A DNA stretch of 64,000 nt from Anastrepha obliqua (taxonomy: Eukaryota; Arthropoda; Insecta; Diptera; Tephritidae), in NCBI RefSeq assembly GCF_027943255.1, contig NC_072893.1, forward strand, positions 58,126,001 to 58,190,000. Direction: 5' to 3'. Under the pieces are notes generated by a model that worked only from the letters and a program-made list of their open reading frames with translations, was not told the origin of the DNA and searched no databases. The position numbers and the translations under genes were made by a program. This document shows positions 10,201-19,859 of the stretch, piece by piece (positions within the stretch are counted from its first letter, which is position 1; each line of letters opens with the position of its first letter).

Positions 10201-13200
10201 ATAAACGATTTCTACTTTCAATGTGATGCTTTCCATTTCAATTCAACCGGGCTATTCGGGTCATGTTCTCCGATTTCGATGTAACTCAAATATGTTGCTC
10301 TCTGGTCAAAATAATGAGACACGTATTTTTTTGTTCGCCCGAAAACAATTTTTTTCAAGAGTTATCGGCAATTTTATTTTTCGGCTCAAAATCGATTTTT
10401 TTTAATTATATAAGAAAATTTTTTTTTTAAATGCCCATAACTTAGTCAAAAATGAACCGATTTTAATAATTCTGCGCTCAAAATGATCGTCATTACTTAC
10501 ACGAGCGACTTAATATAGAAACAATTGCAAAAAAGTAGTTGAAAATTTTTTATTTAGCAGAAAAGAAAAAAATTGAAATTTTTTCGAAATTCAATATTTC
10601 AAAAAGTGTGTTTTTTTTATAACTTTTTCCAAATCAAGAGGACACCTCAAACTTCAATTGAGCTGAATGCCCAGTAGCTAAAATGAGTTGTTTTTGAGTA
10701 ATGAATTTTTGAGTAACAAACTTGTTTCGCACTTTTTGTTTTTTGGAAAATAAAAAATGTTCAATTACTTTTTTGCAATTGTTTCTACATGAAGTCATTT
10801 GTGTAAGTAATGGCGATCATTTTGAACCCAGAATGTTTAAAATCGGTTCATGTACCTTCCTCTTTCTCATCTCTACAACTTCTGCAGCATTCATGAGAAA
10901 ATACTCCTAGCCTACTCATAGACGAGTGCTTGCCTAACAGCGTATGAACGGTGACACAAGCCACTACCTTCGAGATGTTCTCTCTTGAAAGTTTGAGCAA
11001 TTCTGCTGAACTTTTCTTATCAATTTGCGGCCAAATTAGCCTGGTTGTAACACAAGTATTTTCTTCACTCCATGACCTATTGACCTCTTGGAGAATATTA
11101 TTTTTTATCCCTAATTCGCTTGCAGCTTCCCATAGGAACTCCAATACTGCCTCTATTTTCAAGCAGTGGAACATTAGTACCCTTTCTGGCAAGCTCATCG
11201 GCCTTGCAATTTCCTTCAATATCTCTACGTCGCAGAACCCAGATAATTCTGACCTTGAAGATGGTGCTAATATAAATTAGAGCTGCCAGGCATTCCTGAG
11301 CAATCTTTGATCTTATTATAACTGCCTCCATTAATTTGATGGCCGCCTGACTGCGCAAGAAGATTTGTTGCTTAATGTAATTGAATTATTTTGGTTCTTT
11401 GTTTATGACAAATTGCCTTTGCTTTGTGAACAAAAGTTGTATTAAATTCCTTGAAAATTATTGCGGTCTATAATATTTTCTTTTTTTATAAGAATTTTAA
11501 TATTCGCATAACAGTGTTAATTCACCAACAGCCTTTAATTTCCACAAACAAAATTGAAGTAAGTAATTCATGTGATGATTCCTTCCTAAAAAGTTTACTT
11601 AGCACAGTAATTTGCAAATTTTGCCGTGAATATGCACATGCACTAGCATGAAAATGTATGTGTGTTAATGTAAACAAACGCTTGCACGTGCGGATGTGTG
11701 TGAATATTGCAGCTGCAACCATAGCCAAGTTGCTGGTTGCTGCCCCAGTTTAAAGCAAGCGCACATACACATATGCACCATAAACATACACGCATGCACT
11801 AAGCTTCTGGCTGGTTTAACGAAGCATTAAAATGGTTTCTGTGGTGAACTCTGATTTTTAAATAATTTAACCACTTTAAATGCGGAGCAGTGGCATGTTG
11901 CTTCTTGCAACTTTAAATCGCAGAATATGGTATACTCGTACAATGCAGTGCATTTGCTTGACTTTACTTCAAACGGCCACTAATGCTTGCTGTTGTTATT
12001 ATCTATTAACGTATACATTTTTACTTTATTTAGTCCATTTTTTGCAAACCATTTTATTTTTGCTGAATGAATTCGAGTTGGAAAAGCAATTATTGTTGCG
12101 TTGCTAATTGCACTTGGCTTAATTGCACAGGCACACACATACAAGCACGCAAACACGCAGTTTATATTGTTTTTGTATTAAAGGTGTGTTTTTTTTGTGC
12201 CCCGTTTCAGTTACTGCTATACTTCATAACTGGCAGTTTTTGTTATTGTTTTTGGTTCTGGTTCTCGAATGTTGCAATTACGGTACAATGGCGTGAGCTT
12301 AATGCAATGCTCAATGTCGCTCTCCACAACTTCATTAGTTGTGGTGAGTGAGGCCATGTGCACGAGTATATGTATACATGCTTTGATTCCTACAGCCTTT
12401 TGGCTGTGAGCGCAAAAAATAACTGCCGGCTGGCCATGTAACAGACCCACGATAATTTGTAGGCAAATTTTTGCTGTTGTCAGCAAATGTAGTTACGGAA
12501 CTCATAATGTTAACAGCGTTGGCATTGGCGGCAACGTTTTAATTTACATTTTAAATGATTGTTGTAGGAAGCCCAGTCGGTGGCATTCGAACTGTGTAGG
12601 ACAACTTGGTGGCTCTTACGTGTATTGTAAAGAATAACAACTTTTTTTATTATATTTATTATTTGTGCTTTTTGTCATGGAAGTTTCCATAACAACGCAA
12701 TTTGTAAAAGGTTGTTACTTTACAGCTATAAATTTTAATATTTACAGACAACCCGTGGAAAAAATTCGCATAAAACTACGACTATTCATATATACCCACC
12801 ACTTACATGGAGTCCAGTTGACATTACTTCTATCTCCACTGTTGAAAGGAAGGCTATACTAGGCTGAGCAGCATCTGCGAGTGTGTACCTATATGAGTAT
12901 TGTGTCATTTATACTTACTTAAATGATTGGAGATATTGGTTGAGCCTACCGTTTATAGGAAAACGCTGTCATTACTTTGACATAAGCCTTAGCGAGTGCA
13001 TTTCATAATACTGCCACCATCAAAAGTATGGCCAAGTGGATTATGCTGTGCTTGTCCACTGTCAATATTTTTGTAGAGTGTTGGAGAGTTTAAGGCTCAA
13101 GGCGATAATGTAATTTTTAAGTGAGTAAATATTTCAATCAGCTATAAATGAGGGAGATCGAAGGGTTCAGAACCAAGAGCAGGCGAATAATGCTCTCGAT

Positions 13201-16200
13201 CTGCTCAGTCTAGAGTCAGGTGGCAATTTGAAAAAATTCCAACAATTGAATCTCTTTGGTCTGCAGTGCGGTTGTCTCACTTGAAATGCCTACTTGATCT
13301 TTAGAAAATATATTATACAGTGGCTCAATAAAGAACTCGGACACCCAAGTGATATGGTTTTAAATCAAAAAATATATATCAGAATGCAAATCTAATGTGC
13401 TTATGTGTCACATTTATTTTCGGTCTTCGGTCAAGCGAGTTTTCCAAAACTACAAAAAAGATAAACAAACTTCAACTCATTGGTACATAGAAAATACAAA
13501 CATAAAAGCAAAAGTAAATAAAACCAAAATACATGACAAAAAGGACTCGGTCATTTATATGAAATAGGGCTAGACAAATAATATTTAAGAAAAAACAATT
13601 TAATTAATATTTAGTCGGCAAGCATTTATTTTTTCTCACAGCATTCAGTCTTCTTGGCATGGATTCGACCAGCTTCTTGCATGTTAAAGGATCTATCATA
13701 TTTTCCCCCACTCTTCTTTAGTAGCATCTTCTAGTTCTTTTTTTTTCTAATAACATGCTTTTTCAGATGGTTTCAGATGAGCAAACAGATTTTGAATTAC
13801 ATTGATGTCTGGAGATTGTGGAGGTGTTTCCTGTACTTTAGGGCAGTTGTATATAAGCCATAGACGGACATGAAGTGCCTTATACGTGGGATCGTTGCCT
13901 TGATAGTAGTGGAAATTGTCCTTAATTCCCAACTTTTCAGCACTTTGGACCAAATTTTCTTTCATAATTGTTAGATATTGTTTATGGTCCATATTGCCGT
14001 CAATGAAGCACAAATTTCCAGTACCAGCAGCGCACTTAAAAACCCCATCCCATTACCAACCCACCCACATGTTCAACTGCTGTACGTAAGTTTTTTTCCA
14101 GCAACTCTTCGTTAGATCTTCTCCACACATATGATTGCCCATCTGACCTAAATATGTATGTTAAACTTGCTTTCATCTACAAATAAAACGTGCTGCCAGC
14201 TCGAAATCCTTATCTCCATGACGCTTTGTAAATTTTATTCTCTTATGCCGGTTAATCTCGTTAATGAAAGGTTTTTTTCTATATGTGTATACTTTTGCGG
14301 TTGCAAGTTAATATTAAAGTGTTGGGCGACTTCTGTTGCGAGTTTAGGGGCCTCAAATTTGGATTTTTCTTAACTCATTGCACCATCCCACGTTCATCTG
14401 CATCGAAAACGGGTTTAGTCGTCCCAATTTCTTTTATTTTTCATGGATTTTGTTTCTTTGAAACATTTTATCCCATCGTATTCGGTCGAACGGGGTCTAT
14501 CTACTATTTATGCGATTTCTTGAACGGTTTTATCCTTTTCATGATGATTAATAACTAAATTTCTGACTTTAATTGAGCTTTGTCCAACCTGTTTACCCAT
14601 GCTTATAATTTGGACTTTTATTCAACAAAACACGATTGAAACCTTACTTTAATTTATTACGTTTAGTTCTTTCTTTGCACTGTTCCACCGAGAGCAAATT
14701 AATTGTGGGATTAGCCGTTTTAAAGTGCCAAACAATCGCAGTAGTGCCAGATGTCCGACTTCTTTTTTGACACCAATTTTGAGGATGCTGCATGATACAT
14801 TTTTTATATCAAGGAGATAATAGATTTGTAAATTATTATTGCTACTTGTAGAATCCTATTTGAATATCCAATAGAAAAATATAAAAATAAAAATATTTAA
14901 CTTGCTTTTCTTACAAAAATTTTGAATTTGAAGCTGCATATGCTATGTAGTATATACAAGTTCTTTATTCAGCCACTGTATTTTCCTAGCTGATGCCCGC
15001 AACTTTCTTATAGATCAGATCACAAGTTATGTACATGCAGTTGCGGACAAAACTCTCCGTACGACCCCTTTCTTCTTAATTTCTCCCGATTTAAAGCATT
15101 TACAAGAAATGTAATGATGCAGTTTTGTTTAAAATTTCCCAAACATGCTCAATAATGTTTAAGTCCGGGCTTTGTAGAGGTGAACATAGTTGCCGTGAAG
15201 CATAATACTGCAGCCAGTTCTTGACGGTTTGCGCAGTATGCTTCAGGTAATTACCTTTCTGGAAGATCCAGCTCGAGCCTAGGCCTAGTTTGCCCACGGA
15301 TGGCATTATGTTTTGTTCCAAAATGGTCTTCTATTGGAAGCGATCCATATTTCCTTAAATGCAAACGAAGTTTCCAACTCCTGTGGCTGCAACTGCTTCC
15401 CAAACCATGACGCTGCCACCACCATGCTTTACAGTCGGAAATAGATTCCTAAAATCCATGGCAGTGTTTGGTTTTCTCCAAACTTTGGCTTTGCCGTCGC
15501 ATCCAAATATGTTGTATTTGGACTCATCACTGAATAAAAGTAGTTTCCAAAGTTCTATTCCCTTATTAAGGTGGTTTTTGTAAACTCCAGACGAAGCTTT
15601 CGGTTTTTCTCGCTTGTAAGGGGCTTCTTGCGAGGAGTTCTGCAGTTGTAACCTTCATTATTAAGGACCCTGTTTATTGTACGTGGGTGGACAACAATTT
15701 GATACCTTTCAGCTACCTCCTGGGCCAAATCAGTAGCATGTATTTTCGGATTCTGATTCACTGCTTTGCGAATAAAGGATACATCTCTCCGGTTGAGCTT
15801 CTTGGGTCAGCCACTACGCGGCTTACTCTCCAGAGAATTGGATGTTTTAAAGTTTTTACAAATAGTTTGTAAAATCAGCTATTTCACTAAAGGTTTATTT
15901 ATTACTTCTGTACTCAACAACTAATTTTCTCAAATCAGTAGAGATTTCTTTGCAGAGCGACATTATTCCGATCGTACTCTTTTTCAAAAGACAGAATGCC
16001 ATAAATTTTAAAAAGAATGCAAAGTAGAACCACTAAATAAAACAAACGGTACTTTACAGTTAAGTTTTCGCAGAAAAGAAAAGCAAAATAAGTTTCTTAA
16101 TACCTATAACGTATGCACACTTTTGTCAGTGGATTTTTTGGTTTTGAGCTTAATCAAACTTGCACTTTATAATAAAATTCAATGGGGTGTAAAACTGAAT

Positions 16201-19200
16201 ACCCGAAATTTTTCTAAAAATTGGTATTAAAATGAGTTTTTTATGAAAATTTGTTAAGTTGTGTTTTTAGTTTGCACATAATTTGAAACTTGGATTTATA
16301 AGGTATGGTCAGTGAATACAAAAATTATTAAAGTAAAGAGAAAAAGAAATAAATTGACAAAACTTGTCAATCACTTTTTGTGTGTAGTTTTCAAAGATGA
16401 TTGATTACAGGTTTGACTATCCGCTGTGATGAAAAACAAAATTGTGAGAGTAACTTCGGCTGCCACGTCACATGGGAGTCGGCAGTAGAATTCTGCCCGC
16501 TCATTTTACACCTATGCACCCACTCGTCCCATCAGACGGCAACGGAGCATAGTGAGCGGAGACTGTGTTGACTTTTTCGTATATCATATACCAAACAATC
16601 TCAGTTTTTCCCGCACTCTGTCGTAAACCAACTGCTGTCATAACATCTGTTGCATTAGCAAATCAGCTGATTCTTTCAAATTGGATGAGAGCCGGTAAAC
16701 GGTCTGGTCTTGGCCACACCTCTTACATTTTTTCACCATGTACTTATATATAAATAATCAGAGCTGATGGTGTGAGAGCACTATCCATGTGAGAAACTTC
16801 TAGCCTTTAGATCCATACCAACGGCGAAGTGTAGCCCCGCACGGTTACACTTTTCTCACACTAACCTGCCTAGTGGCATTAGAGTTCAGCTTTTTCAACA
16901 GTTTTCCGCAAAATTACTTCGTATAATGAAAGAAATCGCATTATAAATACGATTTTTGTAAATATTTCGACTGCAGCGCAATCTAGCGGATGAAGTGGAC
17001 ATAAGTGGAATATGTGTAGTAGTTTTTGTGCAATTTACTAACAATGAATTTCGCTATTATTTTTCTCATTAAAACGAATTTGGTAGGCCAACTCAGCGTG
17101 CTTTACGAGGGCAAGATGAGAAGTTGCTATGTTTATCCAGAAGTGGTACTAGCAAGTCTGAATTTTGACTGGCATTCTGTAACACGATCACTGACTAGCT
17201 GGGCATACCAAATTTCAGGTCGATTGCTCTCTTAGTATACCTATATATATTCGCTATTGAAGAAGAGGCGGGAAGAAGTGGAGATGTGAAAATAGAAAAG
17301 TTGGAGAAATGGGTGGTCATGAAATATTTCACTTGAAAGGCCGAACATTATAGATTCAACACTGAGAGAGCCCTCTGAATTATATTAAAAAACTGTGTTG
17401 CACAAATTTAAAAAAGCTCGCACAAACACTGACGACGTCCCACAGAACGTCACCTTTTCTTTATATCATCTTTGGGATTTGTCAAGTAAACAGTTATACG
17501 ATTCTATACGATAGAACAATACATTAAAATTATTGAAATTTATTATGAAAATGGTTGATCTTTAATAACAATATATAGTAAAATTTGTGATTTTTTTGGT
17601 GGAAGTAATTGTCCGAATGAGTCGACAATTCACAGGTTGGTGAAAAAATTTCAAGAAAGTGGTTCTGTCGAGAATAAAAAAAGGACTGGCAGACCAAAAA
17701 TTGGACTCTCTCAACAGAGAATACTGCTGCTGTAGCGCAAAGTGATGCTGAACAACCTACAACCAACAACATCGATATCTCGACGCTCTCAACAATTAGA
17801 CAATCGAACCAAAATTTGTACATATTTTATTATAAAACACAATCTAGGTATATGCGTTTTTTTGAAATACGCTTTACTTGTATGCAAACTGAATATGTAA
17901 GCAATATTTTACATTAACACTTGTAGATACATGGCGAAGTTATGTGTTAATTTGTGTTATGTTATGAAGTAAATGGATGGCGCCAGATGAACCAATCCCA
18001 AAGTAGGTAAAAGGGAGCAATTTGCTTAGCAATGAAAGGAGGCAACAACAGTCCAGAAGAATGGTGAAATAGCGTCGATTATTTGCCAACTCTCCACTAA
18101 GAACTAATGCTTGCTGGAGGTCATGTGCATGTGGAGCTCTTCGATAAACAGGTCTATGCTGATTTCAGAGGGCCACTTGAGGGTAACACGCGCTCTGCGA
18201 TGAGGTATTCTAATTGAATTGGAAACGAAAATGGAATAAATGCTAATGAAAAGCCATTAACATTGTTGCAAGCTGTAATATTTACCACACATAGCAGCAA
18301 TTAAGCGATTGCTGCTGAATATAAAATGACATCGAAGCATACGAGAACGGATAGTTTTTCAATCGCACACTGTTCGCTTAGCAATCGCCTCGTAATTTAG
18401 ACTACGCCATACGTACAGTAAAATTCAATTACGGGAAACTATAACGGATTCCTTGCAATAACCAAAAGTGCTGGTGCTTCAACCACCCTACAACTCCCTA
18501 CATCACTAACTGGGCTGCATCGTGCACGTGTGTGCGTGTTTACCTGTAAATTGTCACCGCATTCGATTCTTCGCTTGTGTTATCCATATTGTTGTTGTTG
18601 TCATTGGTATTGCCAACACCAATAGCACCGCCACCACCTCTACCAGCACTCGTTGCTGCTGCCGCCCCGCCTGCCAAACCACCCATTAAAACGGCGATGG
18701 GTGCATTGGCATTGACAGCATTCGTTGCCTGGACGTTGGTGGCGGCGAGCGCAGCTGCATTCGAGGGAATAACAGTAATATTAGCGTATGTTGGCATGCT
18801 ATAGTTGTTGCCGTGCATGGCAGAGTTCGTGTTGGCATTGCCGGCGAAGGCGGCGGCGGCGGTGGCACTAGCCATGACAGCGCTCGGTGCATGGCCGTAA
18901 GTGTGCGACGCATGAGTGTGAGCGCTGGCAATGCCAATGCTACCATTCAGTATGCTCAGGTTGCCGCTGCTAAGCGCAGGCGGTGGAGGTGGTGGCGGTT
19001 GTAGCGGCGGTAGCGATGAAATGACGCCACTCAAATTGGCAGCGCTGCTGTTGTTGAGGTTAGCGGCGGCAGAGGCGACGGCAGCGTGAGCGTGTGGATT
19101 GTTTGCTGTTGCATTTGTGGTTGTGGTTGTGTTGTGGCTGCTGCTGCTGGCATGCGTTGTTGTGTTGTTGTCATCAGGCGCGGTCATGGTGTTTGCGGTT

Positions 19201-19253
19201 TGTTGCTGCAACTGTGAATATTGCTTTGTGGCGGTTTTGGTTGCTATTGGCAT
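4178..19253 (-). CDS. Hk: Hyperkinetic, Shaker-channel beta subunit (7 coding exons)
   Basis: Join on the minus strand: 19253-18544, 8293-8223, 7372-7054, 5299-5172, 5066-4720, 4564-4346, 4279-4178; 1896 nt, 631 residues plus TGA. All junctions are GT/AG and the phases agree. Kv-beta subunits are cytosolic aldo-keto-reductase-fold tetramers that bind the T1 domain of Shaker-type potassium channels and couple NADPH redox state to inactivation. The core runs from about residue 285 ([20 protein letters not shown]) to 631 (MISTLALR) and includes [22 protein letters not shown] and [13 protein letters not shown]. Residues 1-283 are low complexity and probably disordered. The catalytic tetrad is unusual: Asp332 and Lys361 are kept, but the Tyr position is His337 and the Asn position of mammalian Kv-beta is His400. 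Identification is firm; alternative first exons cannot be excluded. Confidence 0.97.
4346..4564 (-). CDS. Hk: Hk coding exon 6, C-terminal AKR region
   Basis: Encodes residues 526-598, 73 whole codons in phase 0 at both ends. It begins [13 protein letters not shown], continues through [18 protein letters not shown] and [19 protein letters not shown], and ends [19 protein letters not shown]. The [11 protein letters not shown] segment matches the NADPH-adenine loop of AKR proteins. The acceptor is TTTTAG|G and the donor CAA|GTGAGT. The 66-base intron that follows stays in frame, so an unspliced read adds a short hydrophobic insert. Confidence 0.95.
4720..5066 (-). CDS. Hk: Hk coding exon 5, AKR barrel and cofactor pocket
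   Basis: Encodes residues 411-525 and completes Glu410. It includes [27 protein letters not shown] and [13 protein letters not shown], which line the NADPH pocket in the family. The acceptor is a NAGNAG tandem, TAGAAG. Use of the first AG gives PMEEVVRAM, the same length as mammalian PMEETVRAM, so I chose 5066. The second AG would begin the exon at 5063 and drop one Glu without a frame shift. The exon ends ...EDEINRN with donor AAT|GTAAGT in phase 0. Confidence 0.94.
5172..5299 (-). CDS. Hk: Hk coding exon 4, AKR barrel
   Basis: Completes Lys367 and encodes residues 368-409 plus one base of codon 410. It reads [20 protein letters not shown] then [31 protein letters not shown] is highly conserved among Kv-beta proteins. 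His400 in VIIHKAD sits where mammalian Kv-beta2 has Asn in VVFANRPD; classical AKRs have His at this position. The acceptor is TGTAG|A and the donor GAAG|GTGAG. This exon has no AUG at its start and is shorter than most reading-frame cutoffs, so it is easily missed. Confidence 0.95.
5300..7053 (-). other. Hk intron between coding exons 3 and 4
   Basis: A 1.75 kb intron with donor GTGAGT at 7053 and acceptor TGTAG at 5300. Its interior is less AT-rich than its neighbours but shows no exon-like frame in Hk phase and no recognisable transposase. Confidence 0.7.
7054..7372 (-). CDS. Hk: Hk coding exon 3, start of AKR barrel
   Basis: Encodes residues 262-366 plus two bases of Lys367. It begins [16 protein letters not shown] and enters the aldo-keto-reductase fold at RYKNLGKSG. 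It carries [11 protein letters not shown], where Asp332 is the family catalytic Asp, and VITTKVYW, where Lys361 is the catalytic Lys. The Tyr normally five residues after the Asp is His337. Asp to Lys spacing is 29 here against 33 in mammalian Kv-beta2, which reflects a four-residue deletion after the His. The acceptor follows a pyrimidine-rich tract ending TGTGAAG; the donor is AA|GTGAGT. Confidence 0.95.
7373..8222 (-). other. Hk intron between coding exons 2 and 3
   Basis: An 850-base AT-rich intron with a donor GTATCA and a CT-rich acceptor tract ending TGTGAAG. No repeats recognised. Confidence 0.7.
8223..8293 (-). CDS. Hk: Hk coding exon 2, 71-nt exon
   Basis: A short exon with acceptor TTACAG|G and donor G|GTATCA. 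It contributes one base to codon 237, 23 full codons ([23 protein letters not shown]) split here as [14 protein letters not shown] and SGTGGHLDF, and one base to codon 261. It is needed for frame: exon 1 ends in phase 2 while exon 3 requires a one-base donor, so skipping exon 2 shifts the frame. The donor is a weaker match than the other Hk donors. It lies between a 10.25 kb and a 0.85 kb intron. Confidence 0.85.
8397..9093. mobile_element. Palindromic (fold-back) element, interrupted by a SINE
   Basis: The left arm ends near 8566 with GACCGATTTGAAAAATACT then ACCAAAATCG. The right arm begins near 8847 with the inverted counterpart, CGATTTTTGGAGGTATTTTC then AAATCGGTCGAACTCATGC. Outer ends are similar: TTAAGGTGC at 8397 and its near-complement GCACCCTAA at about 9083. 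The arms differ in length (about 170 and 245 bases). The centre is occupied by a SINE-family copy. No coding capacity. Confidence 0.55.
8655..8835 (+). repeat. tRNA-derived SINE family, copy A
   Basis: It matches the family body from GGCAAACCTCCG through CATGAAAAAGGTCCTCATAA, GTTCGGAGTCGGCTTGAAAC and CATTTATGGAACAACATCAA to the 3' block GAGCTCGGCCAAACATCC and GTACGCGCC. The tRNA-like head is not recognisable; the bases from about 8567 to 8655 may be its diverged remains. It sits at the centre of a palindromic element. Confidence 0.7.
10455..10849. repeat. Fold-back inverted repeat, ~100-bp arms
   Basis: The arm at 10455-10555 and the arm at 10748-10849 are reverse complements with about a dozen mismatches in 101 bases. 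Shared blocks include AGAAACAATTGCAAAAAAGTA and TTACTTACAC next to CAAAATGATCG. The spacer is about 190 bases. The right arm ends abruptly where the non-LTR remnant begins, so it may have been cut by that insertion or the reverse. The transcript could form a long hairpin. Confidence 0.75.
10848..11367 (-). pseudogene. Non-LTR retrotransposon RNase H / C-terminal remnant
   Basis: Two overlapping minus frames give one broken product. The first contains [15 protein letters not shown] and [20 protein letters not shown], typical of the RNase H domain of jockey/R1-like LINEs. The second continues [20 protein letters not shown] and [15 protein letters not shown] then CCRSC. A frameshift near 11150 separates them, and the family Asp of DSQAAIK is Arg here. 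The fragment stops at the fold-back repeat. Clearly dead. Confidence 0.75.
13318..14978 (-). mobile_element. Tc1-like transposon, inactive
   Basis: Inverted ends CAGTGGCTCAATAAAGAACT at 13318 and CAGTGGCTGAATAAAGAACT read inward from 14978, each flanked by TA. The length, 1661 bp, is typical of Tc1 elements. A minus-strand transposase relic fills 13747-14600. Confidence 0.85.
13747..14600 (-). pseudogene. Tc1-like transposase relic
   Basis: It starts ATG at 14600 ([20 protein letters not shown]), an N-terminal HTH of the Tc1 type, then runs through several stops and frame changes to [34 protein letters not shown] and [19 protein letters not shown]. The second catalytic residue (D in QQDNDPKH) is Gly, and the final Glu of IENLW is Gln. 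It therefore lost catalysis as well as the reading frame. Confidence 0.85.
15040..16133 (-). mobile_element. Second Tc1-like transposon, degenerate
   Basis: The left end GCGGACAAAACTCTCCGTAC resembles the inverted right end CTGACAAAAGTGTGCATAC (read from about 16128). The transposase relic lies on the minus strand at 15100-15963. It is a different family from the element at 13318. Outer limits are approximate. Confidence 0.65.
15100..15963 (-). pseudogene. Tc1-like transposase relic
   Basis: It starts at 15963 with [20 protein letters not shown] and soon hits stops. A later block [20 protein letters not shown] and [20 protein letters not shown] is the second HTH with the GRPR-like linker. 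The final block is [20 protein letters not shown] then HVWEILN, which retains the terminal catalytic Glu. Frames change between blocks, so no protein can be made. Confidence 0.8.
16157..16240 (+). repeat. Dispersed AT-rich repeat family, copy 1
   Basis: Core reads TTGCACTTTATAATAAAATT, then GTAAAACTGAATACCCGAAA and TTTTTCTAAAAATT. Similar cores occur at eight other places in the window. No coding capacity. Confidence 0.5.
17581..17830 (+). pseudogene. Mariner-type transposase HTH fragment
   Basis: The plus strand encodes [20 protein letters not shown] then [11 protein letters not shown], a helix-turn-helix followed by the GRPK linker of IS630/Tc1/mariner transposases. A frame change then leads to [20 protein letters not shown] and [11 protein letters not shown]. 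No catalytic domain follows. It sits in Hk intron 1. Confidence 0.65.
18544..19253 (-). CDS. Hk: Hk coding exon 1, low-complexity N-terminus
   Basis: Encodes residues 1-236 plus two bases of codon 237. I chose the ATG at 19253 ([18 protein letters not shown]) because it is the first AUG in the open frame and has A at -3. The frame is open 19 codons further upstream but shows no AUG there. Composition is Ala, Asn, Thr, Ser and His rich, with a seven-proline run in [19 protein letters not shown] and a glycine-rich patch near the end. No domain is visible. The donor is CAG|GTAAAC. GC content is well above the flanks. Such N-terminal tails in Kv-beta proteins vary between isoforms, so other first exons may exist. 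Confidence 0.85.
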
Positions 19254-19859
19254 TTTATGGTATGCCACAATGAGAGATGAAAACTTTTTCGCGCTGTAGA
19301 ATTTTTTCAAATTATTTTTGTGGCTTGTTGCGTGATTGTGTGATTGTATATGCCCGTTTTATTGTTTCCTGTTTTATATTATTTACACCCGTCTCGAAAT
19401 TGGTTGTGCTTCCTTTTAATTTTATGCTTTTTTTGCTTTTAGTTGTGGTTTGATTTTGCTTACGGCTGTTCAACAACTGAAAAGCCGTGAAATTTGCATA
19501 GTTTTATTGGTAGCGAATTGCTGGATTCGTTAATAGGCTTATGGAGGAGAGGTTTGGGGATGAAACGTTGCGCGCAGTGTAAAAAGTTGGTTTTACAAAT
19601 TCCTATTATTGCGTTATTTTCACTTTGTTTATTTTTTTTGTACTACTACTACGACTACTATTATTATTGAATTGATTCGAAGCTCTAATTTTTTGGTGGC
19701 TAAAAAAGCTTTTAGTATTTTTGTGATTATTTAGTTAGGGTTTTTGAATGAGCGAGCTCCAGTGTTTCACTCTTCATAAATAATTCTATAAACGAATTTA
19801 TTTGCGAGTTACGTATGGGTGTAATAAAGGTATTATTTCTGTCGTTTTATTTTATTAGA
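19254..19859 (-). other. Hk 5' untranslated / proximal upstream region
   Basis: Immediately upstream of the chosen Hk ATG. The Hk frame is open for at least 19 more codons without AUG. I see no convincing core promoter; the transcription start cannot be placed from sequence alone. Confidence 0.4.

Larger units (their letters stand above)
8294..18543 (-). other. Hk large first coding intron (10.25 kb)
   Basis: It runs from GTAAAC at 18543 to TTACAG at 8294. It contains a split palindromic element, a SINE, a fold-back element, a non-LTR tail, two Tc1-like elements and a transposase HTH fragment. The stretches 9094-10454, 11368-13317, 16241-17580 and 17831-18543 hold nothing I recognise. Confidence 0.8.

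Noticed and set aside
18577..19299. Plus-strand Val/Ala/Leu-rich frames and a second minus frame over Hk exon 1
   Set aside because: Complements or frame shifts of low-complexity Ala/Asn/Thr codons; no start or splice context.
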